DNA of 64,000 nucleotides from Dryas octopetala (taxonomy: Eukaryota > Streptophyta > Magnoliopsida > Rosales > Rosaceae): the NCBI GenBank assembly GCA_963921425.1, contig OY992833.1, positions 16,099,738 through 16,163,737 on the forward strand, written 5' to 3'. Positions within the stretch are counted from its first letter, which is position 1. Every line of letters starts with the position of its first letter. A program made the translations under genes and the position numbers. Shown here piece after piece: positions 47,023 to 59,574 of this stretch. Under the pieces are notes generated by a model. It was not told where the DNA came from and searched no databases. It saw only the letters and a program-made list of their open reading frames with translations.

Positions 47023-48651
47023 TAGGGCTGGGTCGGTTTGATCGAAAAACCGAGACCGTACCCGAAACCGCTCTAACCGATGCCGAGAATAACCGTACTG
47101 AAGAGAAATCGTACCGAGATATCGGTTTGCCAACCGAACCGGTATGTTAGGTTCCGGTTCCGGTTCTCAGATCCTAGAACCGTCGGTTTATCGAACCGAA
47201 CTGAGTATATATAACATATAATTTAAATATTACATTTTTATACATTTCTATATCCTAAAATACCTTTCTATATACATTTATGTACATTTCTATAATTTAT
47301 ATAAAAAATATATAAATTTATAAACCCTAAACCCTATGATTAATAATTTATATGTTTTTTAATTTATATAATACATTTCTATGTAAAAACTAATTAAAAA
47401 TACCCTAAACTAATATTATATCATATCCTAAACAATTTATACCATATAACTATAAACAAAATACTAAACTCTATATCCTATTCCTATATCTCATACCCTA
47501 AACCCTATTGTGTATTTTAAAAGTTTTAAATCTTATATCTTATGGCCACGTTTAGTACGCGCGCTGGACTGTGTTGGACTGGATTATTCTTATGGATTAT
47601 ATTGGATAGTGTTGGACTAGAGTAAGCTATATAGACTAAGTATTATCTTGTGTTTGCTGTTGTGTCGGACTATGAACCTGGATAAGCCAAATAATATTGT
47701 CCTGTGTTTAGTGCATGGCAAGACTAAGCTATAATAATTTTAATTTTTAATTAGACTGTTGAGTTGAAGATGTTTCCTGGTGATACTTTGAAAGTTTGAT
47801 CTGGGTTTTTTTTTTTATCGTCAATAAATAAAAATTGATAATCTCTCACATGGGTTATGTTGAGTTTTTGTATAATAGAAATATAGGATTCATTGTTTAG
47901 CAGATGTATTTGGGTAGTCTAAAAAAATACAAATAGAAAAAAAAAAAAATAGATTTTACTCTCTCTTCCTCTCCCTCTTCCTCTCCCCTCTCTAATCCCA
48001 CCCTTTAACTATTGATGTCGACCCTTTCCACTCTTCAAACTATGGGTTATCTTGTTTTCAATTTGTGTTTTTTTTTTCAGAATAACATATTTTACATGAG
48101 AATAATAATTGGAGGAAAATAAATGGTCAAATGGGTGTTGGATCAATTTTCTTTTCTTACAGATCTCTGGAAATTGATCTATTTCCTTTGGCCAAATCCT
48201 CCCAGCAATCCAAGGCCGTTGGTCGACTCCCTAAGCCGGCGCCAACACAACTCAGCCGCCACCCAGCTCGGCCGGCCTCCCCAAGCGACGGAATTACCGC
48301 TCCAAGCCGCGCCTTCCTCACTGGATTTCTTCAAATTCCGGCGGTATTTTCCGTCAACCCAAGTATCAAAGTTTATCCTCTCTTCATTCTCCATCTAATT
48401 ATATAAATGGATTGGGTTCTTGCTTAAAATTGAAAACCCTTTGTCTCGTTGCCCTCTCGCCACCCTCTCGCCACACCATGTCGGTCAAGGCCCATACCAA
48501 GCCGAGCCGACCGAAAATGCCGGTCCAACCGAGTGCCGGTTTACCGGCATTCCGGTTCCAGTCTCGGTAACCAAAAGGGCCATCTGAGGGGGGTTCAGTC
48601 GGTTGCCAGTTTGGGGTTCTCGGGTCGGTAACCGGACTGAACCCACCCCTA
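47023..48651. mobile_element. hAT-type non-autonomous element with 8 bp target duplication
   Basis: AATGTGAA flanks both ends perfectly (47015-47022 and 48652-48659). The ends are TAGGGCTGGGTCGGTTtgat and the complement TAGGGGTGGGTTCAGTccgg, and the subterminal 150 bp on each side is rich in ccggtt/aaccgg motifs. The interior (1629 bp) includes a G+C-richer segment (48130-48400) with overlapping open frames of about 90 codons that I cannot assign. The same terminal style begins at 63660. Confidence 0.85.
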
Positions 48652-48659
48652 AATGTGAA

Positions 48660-49265
48660 TATAGGCTTCGTTTGGAATGTGGAACAGAACAAGATAGGAC
48701 TGTTTCCTATGATGACCTACCCGTCAGTGGGTTAGTAGTCTTGCATTATTTGGAACTTCTGTAAATAATTTTGTAAAAGCCGTCAGAACTCGAGATAAAT
48801 CTTAAATAATATTTCTTCTTTTTCAATTGTAGGTTCGAATCTTGCTTAAGGCACCCTAAAATTAAGATACGATATAACAATTTATTTAGGTTAAAGTGAA
48901 GGTTGAAACTCATCAAGAACAAAAAATAAAGGTGAAGGTTGAAGCACGCTTATGATACTTGGTGTTGCACAATCTCAATGAACATGGTAAATGAGACAAG
49001 GACAAATAATTAGAAAACACTTTCAACATCATGTTCGATCAGTTTAGATATTGTAGAGATCTGAGTCACAACACTTTACTACTAACAAACACTTTCTTTT
49101 TATACTCTCAATACAGTTTACTAAGCACCCGGCCAGTTACCTTAAAGCTGCTTATTTTAATAACACAATTAAATATGATTATTCTCTCACATGCAACATA
49201 GATTATACTAAACTAATTTTTGGATAAAAATAATAAGAACCAAGAATCAAAATAGTCGTTAAACT
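48660..49265. other. 3' flank of the MDL remnant, duplicated from the 38.7 kb region
   Basis: From about 48890 the sequence follows the 3' flank of the MDL pseudogene at 39 kb: gtgaaggttgaa, catcaagaa, gttgcacaatctc, gacaaggacaaat, cacttgttttt/cactttcttttt and taccttaaagctgcttattt. So the duplicated unit includes several hundred bases beyond the stop codon. Confidence 0.75.
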
Positions 49266-49811
49266 TTATGAACATCCCTCGCAAGTTGATCTTTCTTGTA
49301 GCATCTTAAGGCCAATATACCTGCCCAAGAAAACAAAATAAGAGGAAAAAACAACAATATGTCACAAATTTCATTATGAACAAGCTATAAAACCAATCAA
49401 TTATAATGATTTTCTTGTGATTCAATTTAATTTGTATATATAGCATATATACCTGCCTAACATCATGAGGGCGGCCTGAGGATTGGTCCCTGGTGATAAA
49501 TTGAATGTGGATGCATCAACAACACGTAATGCATTGATCCCCATGACCCGCAAATCGCCATCAACCACCTTACCCACAACGCATCCGCCCTGGTAATGCC
49601 CAAATGTGGATACTGTACCTCGGCATAATGTTTCAAACGATGCATCATCTGTCTCGTTCATTGGTAAAGATGGTCCCAAAAACTTGAAACCTTCTATACC
49701 GGGCAAAGCTTCAGCCTTAAACGGTTTCAATGTGTTTGTCTCTAATGAATCACCAATCTTCCTCATGCCACTAACACAAAGAGCAAGGTCCACCGGATGT
49801 GTAAAGTAGTT
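49266..49811 (-). pseudogene. (R)-mandelonitrile lyase 3' remnant
   Basis: On the minus strand only the last part of exon 3 (49811-49453, from [16 protein letters not shown]) and exon 4 (49320-49266, ERSTCEGCS) remain. Reading frame and splice sites are intact. Exons 1-2 and most of exon 3 are gone, and the 5' break coincides with a MITE. The active-site segment reads FGHYQGGC where the intact copies have WHYHGGC: the Trp and the second His have changed by single bases (TGG to GGG, CAT to CAG). The probable catalytic His and the GTNPQA Asn remain. Confidence 0.92.
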
Positions 49812-50199
49812 GAGCATGTGCATTGGTTAGCTATGAGCAATAGCTAAAGCTAAAATTTAGCTAAAAGTCACAAAAATCCTCTACATTGGTTAGCATTTAG
49901 GTAAGCTAAAATTGTAATAGTTAAATTTAGCTAAAAATGTAGCTATTGCAAGCTCAAAAGCCAAGAAAAAGCTGGACCTCATGTGCACAGATGTTGTTGG
50001 CATGAGAGAGAAACTGAGGATGTGGCGCATGCTGATTGGAGGATGTCCTGTAGCTGGGTCCCATGCTGAAAGCTAAAAGCTAAAAGCTAAATAGGTGGGT
50101 TTTAGTTATAGTATTTACCAATGTACAAGTTTGTGGTTTTAACTAAAAGCTATAACTAAATATTGCTTTTAGCTATAGCTAAAACCAATGCACATGCTC
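49812..50199. mobile_element. MITE at the MDL remnant break (gagcatgtgcattggtt ends)
   Basis: A perfect 17 bp terminal inverted repeat gagcatgtgcattggtt bounds 388 bp. The interior consists of many tagctaaa / tttagct repeats that fold on each other. The flanking 9-mers AAAGTAGTT (49803-49811) and TAAGGAGTT (50200-50208) match at seven of nine positions. The size, ends and duplication length fit a Mutator-type MITE. Confidence 0.8.
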
Positions 50200-50208
50200 T
50201 AAGGAGTT

Positions 50209-50560
50209 GAGTGTCTCCACTCATTGCCAATTAGTTTTAAAATGGATATGTCTAAATTTTTTTATGGTGTCAGTGCAAGTTCACCTACGTGTTGGGCCAA
50301 ACGGCCACATGTGTTCTACGTTACCCAATATTAGTTGTTCACGTGTTTGGCTGTGAGAATGTGGAGTGTTGTCCCAATTAGACGTGCGGAGATATGTGAG
50401 AACGTGGGTGTTGTCCCGTATTGGAAGATATATGTAACCTTGTATAGTGATTTATAATACTAACATTTCTTCAAATACAACATTATTCTCTTGATCATAC
50501 AATATTATACATTAGGCTCTCACTATTTACACTCAGCTAAGTTTTCCTCACTCAAAATGT
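50209..50560. repeat. LTR-like remnant between the MDL remnant and DXS
   Basis: gttgtcccaattagacg and gttgtcccgtattggaagat, then tatagtgatttataatacta, resemble parts of plant retrotransposon LTRs. No flanking partner LTR or internal region was found. It could be a solo-LTR fragment; confidence is low. Confidence 0.35.
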
Positions 50561-50573
50561 CTGTAGTATTCGC

Positions 50574-53500
50574 CTAAAAGTTGAGAAGTTGAAGGCTATC
50601 CCTGTGTTCACCTATGAGTGACAATATAGTTGCTGCAATATGCCTAGAACTCAGCCCTGCTGCTTCAATTTGGTCTGTCTGAGATCCATGGTCAAGATAT
50701 CTGTCGGGAAGCATCATGGCCCTCCACTGCAACAGCAAAAGAAAACACAAGCTAATTAAGCACAGAAATACAATTAAATCACTCATGAAGGTCTGAATTC
50801 AAAATCAAAAGAACATTACCTTGAGGTTGCCATCAAGTAATCCATTCAAGCCCAAGAAGTGTGACACATGGGAGCTGAATCCTCCAATTGATCCTTCCTC
50901 AACAGTGATGAGGATCTCATGTTCTTGAGCTAGTTGTCTGATCAAATTTCCATCAAGAGGCTTGCAAAATCGTGCATCCGCCACAGTGGTTGAGATGTTA
51001 AGAATTTGAAGCAGCTCTGCTGCTGCCATACAGCTTTGAACTATTGTACCATAACCCAAAATAGCCACCCTACATCCTTCCCTTAACACCCTGCCCTTGC
51101 CAACCTATGTTCCAACTTTGAATTAGCATAATACACAACAATCTCATAGTCATAGGTACTGACTTGAGAACATGTATGGTACAAAATTTCACTTATAAGT
51201 ATAGAAGAGACTGTATTTAAAGATGCGGATGGAAAATGCGAGATAAATACAGGATGTGAGACAGTGTTCAAAAGCTGAACATAGTTGTCTCACATCCTGT
51301 ATTAGAGAATTCTTGGTATTTGTACCTCCAATGGAGTCCCTTTGTTGTTTGGTGGAAGAATGGTCCCAATGCCGTTTCCTCTGGGGTACCTAAAGCAACT
51401 AGGCCTGTCATCTATGGCTGAAGCCGTGGCTACCATGTGCATAAGCTCGGTCTCGGAAGAAGGGGCCATGACCACCATGTTAGGTAAACAAGCCATGAAA
51501 GTGGTGTCAAAGGCTCCACAATGGGTTGGACCATCTGCACCTACAAGACCAGCCCTGTCTATTGCAAATCTCACTGGGAGCTTTTGTAGATCTACATCAT
51601 GAACCACCTGCACCACCAACAACAACCATTATGTACCTTAGATTGATTAGGATACCACAACTTTCTCTAGAAAAAGTTGATAGCAGCCCAAATTAAAGTA
51701 ACATTTTCTATGTGGTTCTATATTTACCTGATCATAACCTCTCTGAAGAAAAGAAGAGTAAATAGCACAAAAAGGTTTAAGCCCTTCAGTAGCTAGGCCA
51801 GCAGCAAAGGTAATGGCATGCTGCTCTGCTATGCCAACATCGAAACATCGGTCTGGAAATTGCTTCTGGAACAAGTTGAGTCCAGTACCACTTCCCATTG
51901 CAGCATGGATGGCTACAATTGCATCATCTCTCTCTGCTTCAGCAATTAACGACTCTGCAAAGTACTGGGTGTATGAAGGAGTACTCGATTTCGACTTAAA
52001 CTGTGTCCCTGACTTAGTGTCAAATTTCACAACACCTGATGATATAACCAAAACTCATTATGCCAGCTTAGACACTGAAGTTGATGTGAAAATAAGAAAG
52101 AAAAAAAATAAAAAAAGAACACACACACTTTACAAATTAGAGTCTGAATTCTCTCAACCCCTGAACCCCAAAAATACGCATTTTGAACATAGGCACAAGA
52201 TTAGCACCAAGAAATCAACAGACAATCCTATCGAATAAAACTATTTAGATCATCGCAACTGACCATTTTACTGAATACCTCTCTAATAGATGTGGGACCT
52301 ACCCAAGTAGCAATACTCAACCCTATTTCTACAAAGAAAGATTTGTAAATTGTACCATGCATCTTATCAGGGGCGCCTTCAGCTGGAGCATAGCCTTTTC
52401 CCTTCTCTGTGATGACATGTATAAGAACAGGCCCTGATGCTGGTATGGCCTTAACATTCTTCAAAATGTAGACAAGGTCTTCCACATTATGACCATCCAC
52501 TGGACCAATATAGTGTAACCCAAGTTCTTCAAACAGACATGCCCCAGAACCACCCACCATCCCTCTCATATAGGTGTCAATTCTAGCTGCAATTTCATGC
52601 GCTTGGGGTCCAATTTGCTTGGTAATACCCTGTTGATGAATCCAAAGACCTCAATTTGTAACATGAAGAAAACAAAACCAATGCAGCTTGGGCTAGCCAA
52701 ATCCAAATGTAGCATAGATATGTATATTTATTGTTCCACATTTGGTGCTGAATGTAAATAAAGAAGAATATTAGTAAATGAACAACTAACAGGTTATGGC
52801 CCATAATTAGCATGGCATGAGGCCCAAAATGACCATGTTGTTCCCAGATGGATTTCAAAATAGAAGGTCAATGCTGAGGCCTGGGCCCAGGCCCATAAAT
52901 CATTAGAGCACATCTTGTATATGATAATTGTAATTTTTGACAATAGGGTACAAATTGTACAATACCTCATACTGAATGAGTGAGGAATGAGGATGAGTGG
53001 AAAATCAATAAAATTATTTGTACATATGACATTTCAGACTATATATATCATTAAGAGGTGCTGAGATAATGTGACATGGTCGCAATGTGATTAAATTAAA
53101 AATGTGGTTTCACTAACATTATTTAGTAGAAAATTTACCTTTGCGGCCTCACGAAGCTGAAGAAACTTTTGAGTGGACTGTAACCTTGTGAGTGCTTTGC
53201 TTAGAGCTCCGACGGGAGGGGCAGGGCCATCGACAGTGGCAGTGGGCAGAGAAACTTGCTTGTTATCATTCAAGATGATTATAAGATTAGAATCAAGGTA
53301 GCCTGCATTGTTCATTGCCTCATATGCTTGTCCCCCTGTCATGGCTCCATCGCCTATCACCGCAACCACATGGTTGTCTTTGCCTTGCAAATCTCTGGCA
53401 ACTGCCATTCCTGAAATGCAAGCGAATATTACATATTTTCGTTAACAAATAAATTAATCCCAATAGGCCTATAAAATGGAACCATTTCCATCATAGAATA

Positions 53501-55086
53501 AGTTAACTTATCCTTTTTGTTTGGGAGTGCTTTTGTCAGTGTCAAAGGCACTTTCAAAATGATAAAAACTGTGTTTCCGCTTCATATAGAAAGTTTTGCG
53601 ACCTTAAAAGGAGTAGTAGTTAATATATTTAAAAGGGGTAGTGAATGTAATTATGTAAACATAGGGTCGTAATAGATAGAGATCTAAGTTGTATTCAGTG
53701 ATAAAAACAAAATGAGAATCTTTGTACCTAGAGCAGCTGAGATGCTGGTGGAACTGTGGCCAACTCCAAAGGCATCATGCACACTCTCATCCCTCTTGGG
53801 GAACCCTGAAAGCCCACAACTCTGTCGAATTGTTTGCATTCTCGACCTCCTGCCTGTCAAAATCTTATGTGGGTAGGTCTGCAAAAAACAACCCACAAAT
53901 TAATTCAATTAGAAAATGGACTGAAAAATATGAAACCCATGTTACAAATACAACACAACAATAATGTCCTAAATAGAATTATCAATAGATCATCACTACA
54001 TACCTGGTGCCCAACATCCCAAATAATCTTATCTGCAGGAGTGTTGAATACATGGTGGAGTGCAACTGTTAGCTCAGCCACTCCTAGGCTTGAACTCAGG
54101 TGGCCCCCAGTCTTGGACACACTGTAAACAATCTCTTCTCTCAGTTCATTGGCTAACATTCCAAGTTCCTGAAATATATAGAACACCAACAAATTAACTT
54201 TAATTACAAAACCAGCTAGCTGAATTAAAGCATAGATATATATATATATATATCTTCAAATTTTAATTTTCTTAATTTCCAATTGTTTTCTGAGCAACCA
54301 AATAGGACCCTTGTTCCAAAATTCTCTTTACCTCCACAGAAAGATTCTTCATGTGAATAGGGTAGTTTATGCTGTCCAGAATTGGAGTGGAGGGCCTCTC
54401 TCCTGAGAAATTGAGCAATTTTGGGAACTGCCCATTCTGGCTTTCTTGGGGATCATCACCAAGCTTCATGAGAGTAGTGCTCTTGCCATCAATCGCATTA
54501 TTTTCCCGAGCAGCAATTATCCCATTGAACTAAAAAAGTTAAAAAGGAAAATTGTTATAGAAATATTTTCAATATCAGAAAATTTTTGCAAAAGTTGTTA
54601 CTTCTCTTTGTTAGAACTACATATATATTAGACCCCCAAATGCTTAAAATTGTTAGAAATTAAATAGGCTAACAACGTATACAATATATCAAGTTAACAC
54701 TCTCTCACATGCATGCAACATCATCATATATGTACAGAGATAGAGAAATACATATAGAGAAAAATATATAGGTACAGTCTCATGCACCCTTCACCTTACA
54801 AACCAACAAAGAGGTAAAGAGTGGGGATCAGAGGTTTTGAACTCATTATCTCTTCCAAATTAACCAGAGTTTGATACTACGTTAACCAACCATTAGAACT
54901 CAAATGCTTAAATTGTTAGAGAATGGAACAATAAGGCAGTGCGTAAAGCACAAAATTAGTGAAAGTTACCTTTTTCTGGTTGCTAAGGAGAAGATTAGAA
55001 GTGGCAAAATTTGTAATGCAAGAAAAAGAGTGTCCATCTTGAGGATGGAGCATGGGAATGAAACTAGTTCTAAGAACAGAAGCCAT
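50574..55086 (-). CDS. DXS: 1-deoxy-D-xylulose-5-phosphate synthase, plastid
   Basis: Ten exons on the minus strand: 55086-54970, 54529-54332, 54168-54004, 53878-53728, 53410-53139, 52629-52356, 52035-51728, 51607-51326, 51104-50820 and 50726-50574. All use GT/AG and the phases agree, giving 734 residues, close to the usual plant length. Residues 1 to about 50 ([14 protein letters not shown]) look like a chloroplast transit peptide. [18 protein letters not shown], the thiamine-diphosphate motif starting GDGAMTGGQ (about 230) and ending NDN, and [15 protein letters not shown] (about 512) are present. The enzyme condenses pyruvate and glyceraldehyde-3-phosphate, the first step of the plastid MEP pathway to isoprenoids. 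No lesion was seen. The clade is uncertain; its divergent N-terminus suggests it is not the housekeeping DXS1 type. Confidence 0.97.
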
Positions 55087-55272
55087 ATTGATTGGAGTTC
55101 AAGGAACAAAGAAGAGCTAGCTAGATGGATATATACTGAACTGAACGTTATATATAGTAAATATTGTGGAGGTTCAATTAAAGTGAGGTTGAACAAGGAA
55201 AAAGGAAGGGAAAGAAGTGTAGGCAAAAGTGTGAGATTGAAGTGAGCATTGGATGAATAAAACGCTAGGGGG

Positions 55273-55283
55273 TTTTATATATA
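55273..55283 (-). promoter_or_regulatory. TATA box of DXS
   Basis: TATATATAAAA on the minus strand lies about 190 bases upstream of the DXS ATG, with the expected spacing for a short 5'UTR. Confidence 0.55.
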
Positions 55284-55797
55284 GCAAGCAAAACTGAGTG
55301 TTGAATCGCAAGTCAGAGTCTTTTGCGTTGGACGTGGAAAGTTCTCGAGTTTTAAATCATTTTACACACTTTTGCCTTTTGGTGTGAGTATGACGACTGT
55401 GGTCATGAGTTACAGAGCATATAATGCATGCATTTAATAATAAAGAGGCCAAATGATATTTTTGGCCCCTATATTTTTGTGAGGTTTTCACTTTAGTTCT
55501 TTATTTTTATTTTTGGTGATTTTAGTAATATATTTTCTATACGATAGCAATTAAGTCCAAATAGTTTACATTATTTAAATTGTTGACGGAAAATTCGACT
55601 GGAAAGCATGTGCTTCGCACATTAGTGACATTTGAATATTTTAATTCACCTAGATGTTTATTAAGTCTCTACTCATCATTTAATATATTCAGTTTGACGT
55701 TAAAACTTCTTAAATTTTCATATATACTGATTGCGTATAAGGGCGGGTATGAGAGTATATAGACATCTAGGTAGAGTAAGATGTCTAAAATGTCACT

Positions 55798-55803
55798 CAC
55801 GTG
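55798..55803 (-). promoter_or_regulatory. G-box CACGTG upstream of DXS
   Basis: A palindromic CACGTG lies about 710 bases upstream of the DXS ATG. G-boxes bind bZIP and bHLH/PIF factors, and light control of MEP genes is known, but one copy can occur by chance. Confidence 0.3.
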
Positions 55804-57039
55804 CAATACACGTCGAATTTTTTATCATCAATTTCAATGAGGTTAATAATTTTGATTTAATTGCTATTATATTAGAAGTACATAACTAAACTTGCTAAAA
55901 TAAAAAATATGTCCAAAGTGAAAATTTCAAGAAAGATTAGGAACTGAAAGTACATGCACTACTACAAATCTTTGCAAAGCCAACCAATTTCCATGGGAAT
56001 CCTCCCTCCATTAAACAACTAATGCTTAGTTGTTTAAGCTATTAGCCACCAACTACCCTCTAATGTACTGTTAGTTGTACAGATTGAGGTGGCTAATACT
56101 CAATACATGCCAATGCAAAAATTTCGGTTGCTGCAAAGATCAAATCTGACATTGATGTAGACAAGGGGACATTGATGTAGACATGGGCTTAATCAACTAA
56201 CAGGAACTTTTGTTGGTGATTTAGTGAAACTAAATATATAATAAAAAACTGATTAGCCATGCCTTATTAAACCAAAGATGATTGGTTTGACAGTGATCCT
56301 CACCATTGCTGCAGTGGTTGGTTAAACATGTCAACTCTTTCACAAATGGTTTGAAATTTATTTCAATTTGGTGGCAACCTGGTTATGTGCTACCAATAAT
56401 ACCAACTAATTCCATATATGGTTTGAACATATTCCACTAATATGGAAATGGTGACATGGAATTACTAATACAATTCAACCCCATCTGTTATGAAAATTAT
56501 TGGTTGCTTAAAATTGGAAGACACTAATGACAAACAGTGGATTCATTACCTAGATTTGCTGCATTGAAACTATTGTATTTACTGAATTGATTTTGTGGCT
56601 AATAAAATCATCATAGAACATACATTCCGAAAAGACCAAATGGGAAGCTAATCAAATGGAACTTGTTTTCCAAACATAAGGATAAACATATATTCATATT
56701 GATGAGTGCTAGAGGAATTACACACATTGCTGCTGCAAATGCTATCTCTAAAGCATTTTTCTAATATGCACAACTACTTAAAAAGTCTGCATTCACCAAC
56801 CATTAATTACAACCTGAAAATGCAAGTTTCATCCCTGATGAAATTAACACAGCAGACTTAACTAACCATACGCTAGGATGCCCAAAAGAAGTACACTTGC
56901 TATTATATATTTGGCCAACAAGCTAAGATATATTAGCACAAGTGCTACTATCCAAAATAAGTTTTAAAAACAAAAGTGTTGCAGCAGATATATTGAAGTC
57001 TAGCTATCACACACCTCTCTGGCAGTATCACCAACTATT

Positions 57040-57560
57040 TCACTTCCGAGAGGCAAAGTTCCCCCCACTAGCAGCTGACAGCCTTTCGTGCTGACTTGTT
57101 CCTTCATTTGGAGAGGAGGAAGCATTCTGAAAACTACCACGATAGGACCTATTTGCAGCAAAAGGGTTATGAGCATCATGAACTGGAAGTGGTCGTTGAA
57201 GCTGTGGTTCGGAACACTCTGCTAAGACTTGTAGTGACGCACCCAAGCTTGCTTGCGTGCGTGCTTCCAGTAGGAGAAACAGCATTCCTGAAGTAATTGT
57301 CAAGAGCACTTGTAACACGAGTCTCAAAGTGCATCTCCATGGGCCTGATCATTCTCCTCTTCATCAGCCTGCCCAACATGAACCGCAACCTCTATGGGAT
57401 TCGGAATGAATTGGTCATTAGCAAGTGCCTGTGCTTGAATAGCATCGAAGGCTGCCTGAACATCTGCTTGGTTTCCCATTGCTTGGGTCTCAGACTCATT
57501 CTCCAAACCATACTCACCCCCATCTCCAGTCCCTAATCCTTGCACATCATCGAGTCCCAC
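57040..57560 (-). pseudogene. Fragmentary coding remnant inside the CACTA-like element
   Basis: Minus-strand frames read MGLDDVQGLGTGDGGEYG, AFDAIQAQALANDQFIPNP and DEEENDQ, then in other frames FETRVTSALDNYFRN and NPFAANRSYRGSFQNASSSP. The composition (acidic, then Ser/Arg-rich) looks protein-coding rather than random, but frames change at about 57325 and no family is recognised. It may be an ORF1-type product of the transposon or a captured host fragment. Confidence 0.35.
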
Positions 57561-57959
57561 TGCCAGAGGGTCAGGTACAGCTTCACTGGTTGTTTAAACA
57601 AAAAATAGGCACTCATCAGACCATAATTGGACCACATGCAATTATTAAATGTTTTTCATGTAAAAAACAATCACACTGATGTCATATAGGATTTAAACAT
57701 TTACCTTGTTCCTGCCATTTCTACCAAGTGCAGACACTTAATCGAAAATTAGCTGCACAATCGAAAGATATTTAACTATGTTAGTCCTAAATTCCTTTCA
57801 ACTGCCACCAACAAACAAATAATGTATTAACATTATGTACTGCTTAGTGAGGTTATTTGAATCCATTAGACATTATGTATAACATCAAAATAATAGCATA
57901 TATAAATGTCTTTCCATCCAGATTCAAAGCCTTAAAAACAAACATAGTTAAATATAGGT

Positions 57960-58220
57960 CCGGTCCTCGAAGGAGAGAACCGGTTCTGAAGTCCTGAAAT
58001 TTCAAAGCGACTTACTGGAGGTCCGGTCCTCAACTGGTGAGGTCTGGTCCTCAAGCCTTAAAACAAACATTGTTGACTAGAGGTCCAGTTCTCAACCCCA
58101 GAAATTTGAAAGGGACGTACTGGAGGTCCGGTCCTCAACTGGTGAGGATCGGTCCTCAAGCAGTTAAAATAAACGCAAGTAAACTGTAGGTCCGGTCCTC
58201 AAAGGAGAGAACCGGTTCTC
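57960..58220. repeat. Cluster 1 of GGTCCGGTCCTCAA motifs
   Basis: At least six copies or variants lie in 260 bp, e.g. aggtccggtcctcgaa, gaggtccggtcctcaac (twice), gaggtctggtcctcaag, gaggtccagttctcaac and taggtccggtcctcaaa. They alternate with gagaaccggttct palindromes and cttactgga / cgtactgga spacers. Confidence 0.85.
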
Positions 58221-59574
58221 TGAAATGTACAATTGTAATGATGCCAAAGACTACAGAGCATTACAATTGACTATTAAAATGTGCTCTTAGTCTTCTAAAA
58301 GTAGTCCAATTCTAAAATACATGACATTATTCAAATTCTTTTTTAAAAAAACATTTCAGCATAAACTTCTATTTAAAACATTGTTGGTCCACATGTCATG
58401 AATAAACATTTCATCCAATACTTGTTACACCCCTTTCAGTGACATATATTTCTAATAATATTGTTTCATTACTTCTACTGAAGATTCAATCTCACTATTT
58501 TAATTTTGTGTTGTCATTTTTGTATATCAATGTGTATAGCATGTATGAATAGGCCCTATTAGGATTTTCAATTTATTCTGTTAGAATAGGCCTTATTATT
58601 CCATCCAGATTCATAACCCTAGTAAGAATCCAGGTTTTATGCAATAAACTTAGGCCTTGTGTGTGTGTGTGTGCAGGTTTATAAGAGCATAAAAATATTC
58701 GCATTTGGCAAAACACACTTTCACTAGATCATCTTCTAGAGGAAGGCTACAACACAAATGTCCAAGAAATATGAAGTAGGTGCTGTGAAATCTTTAACCT
58801 GCAGACTTAAAGTAACATACTGATACAACACAGTAAGGTGGACTGTTACATGTGAGGATTGCCTACAACACAGTAATGAATAAACTAAAATAATAGCATA
58901 CATACACCACTACCAGCACCAATAGTATTTAATGTACTGAAGAGAATCTTGACTCTACAACCAAACAAAACAAAAACCAGTTGTGTTTTAATTACCTGAT
59001 GCTTGCTCAAACAAACTTTAACTCTCACCTTCACCTAACACCCACTAGATGCGCAGCTCTTAAGAGAAGACAGTAAAAGAGCAAATAAAGTTATGTATCC
59101 CACTGAAGCAGCAGGTCTCTTATATAAAGCCTTCACGTATATGGCCAAATAATGGCTTAGGAATGTGGCCCAAAATAATCCCACTCCTCTTTTATTTTAG
59201 AAATCAATTTTTTTTGTTAAAGAAATAATATATTCCCATCACTTTTACAACATTTGGAGGTAAAACATTTGGGCAAATGGATTTGATTCACTTTGAACTT
59301 TCAGACATGGCGCCAAGTGGGTAAAAGTTTCCCTCCCACCACTGTTGTTGCACATCCTTCCACACCAAAGAAACCAACAGCTAGGTTAATTTGTATACAA
59401 GTACAACAATAGCTGTCTTCCACCTTATCACAAGTACAACAATAGCTGTCTTCCACGTACCTTATCACAAGTACAACAATAGTTGTCTTCCACCTTATTA
59501 ATAAACCTTACCCATGAAATAGTTGCCAATCAAACCCATGCTGCCAGACGCCTTAAGCCCAGAAATTTCAAAAA

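Noticed and set aside
48123-48406. Overlapping 91-codon proteins on the plus strand
   Set aside because: Several frames on both strands are open at once because the segment is stop-poor. No family is recognisable, and they lie inside the hAT element.
52228-52569. Alternative DXS C-terminal end reading past exon 6
   Set aside because: The frame continues only through the intron; the GT donor at 52355 and the matching phase of exon 7 give the conserved protein.
57324-57560. A genuine host gene on the minus strand inside the CACTA-like element
   Set aside because: Frames change within about 250 bp, there is no full-length frame, and the element ends enclose it. Kept only as a low-confidence remnant.
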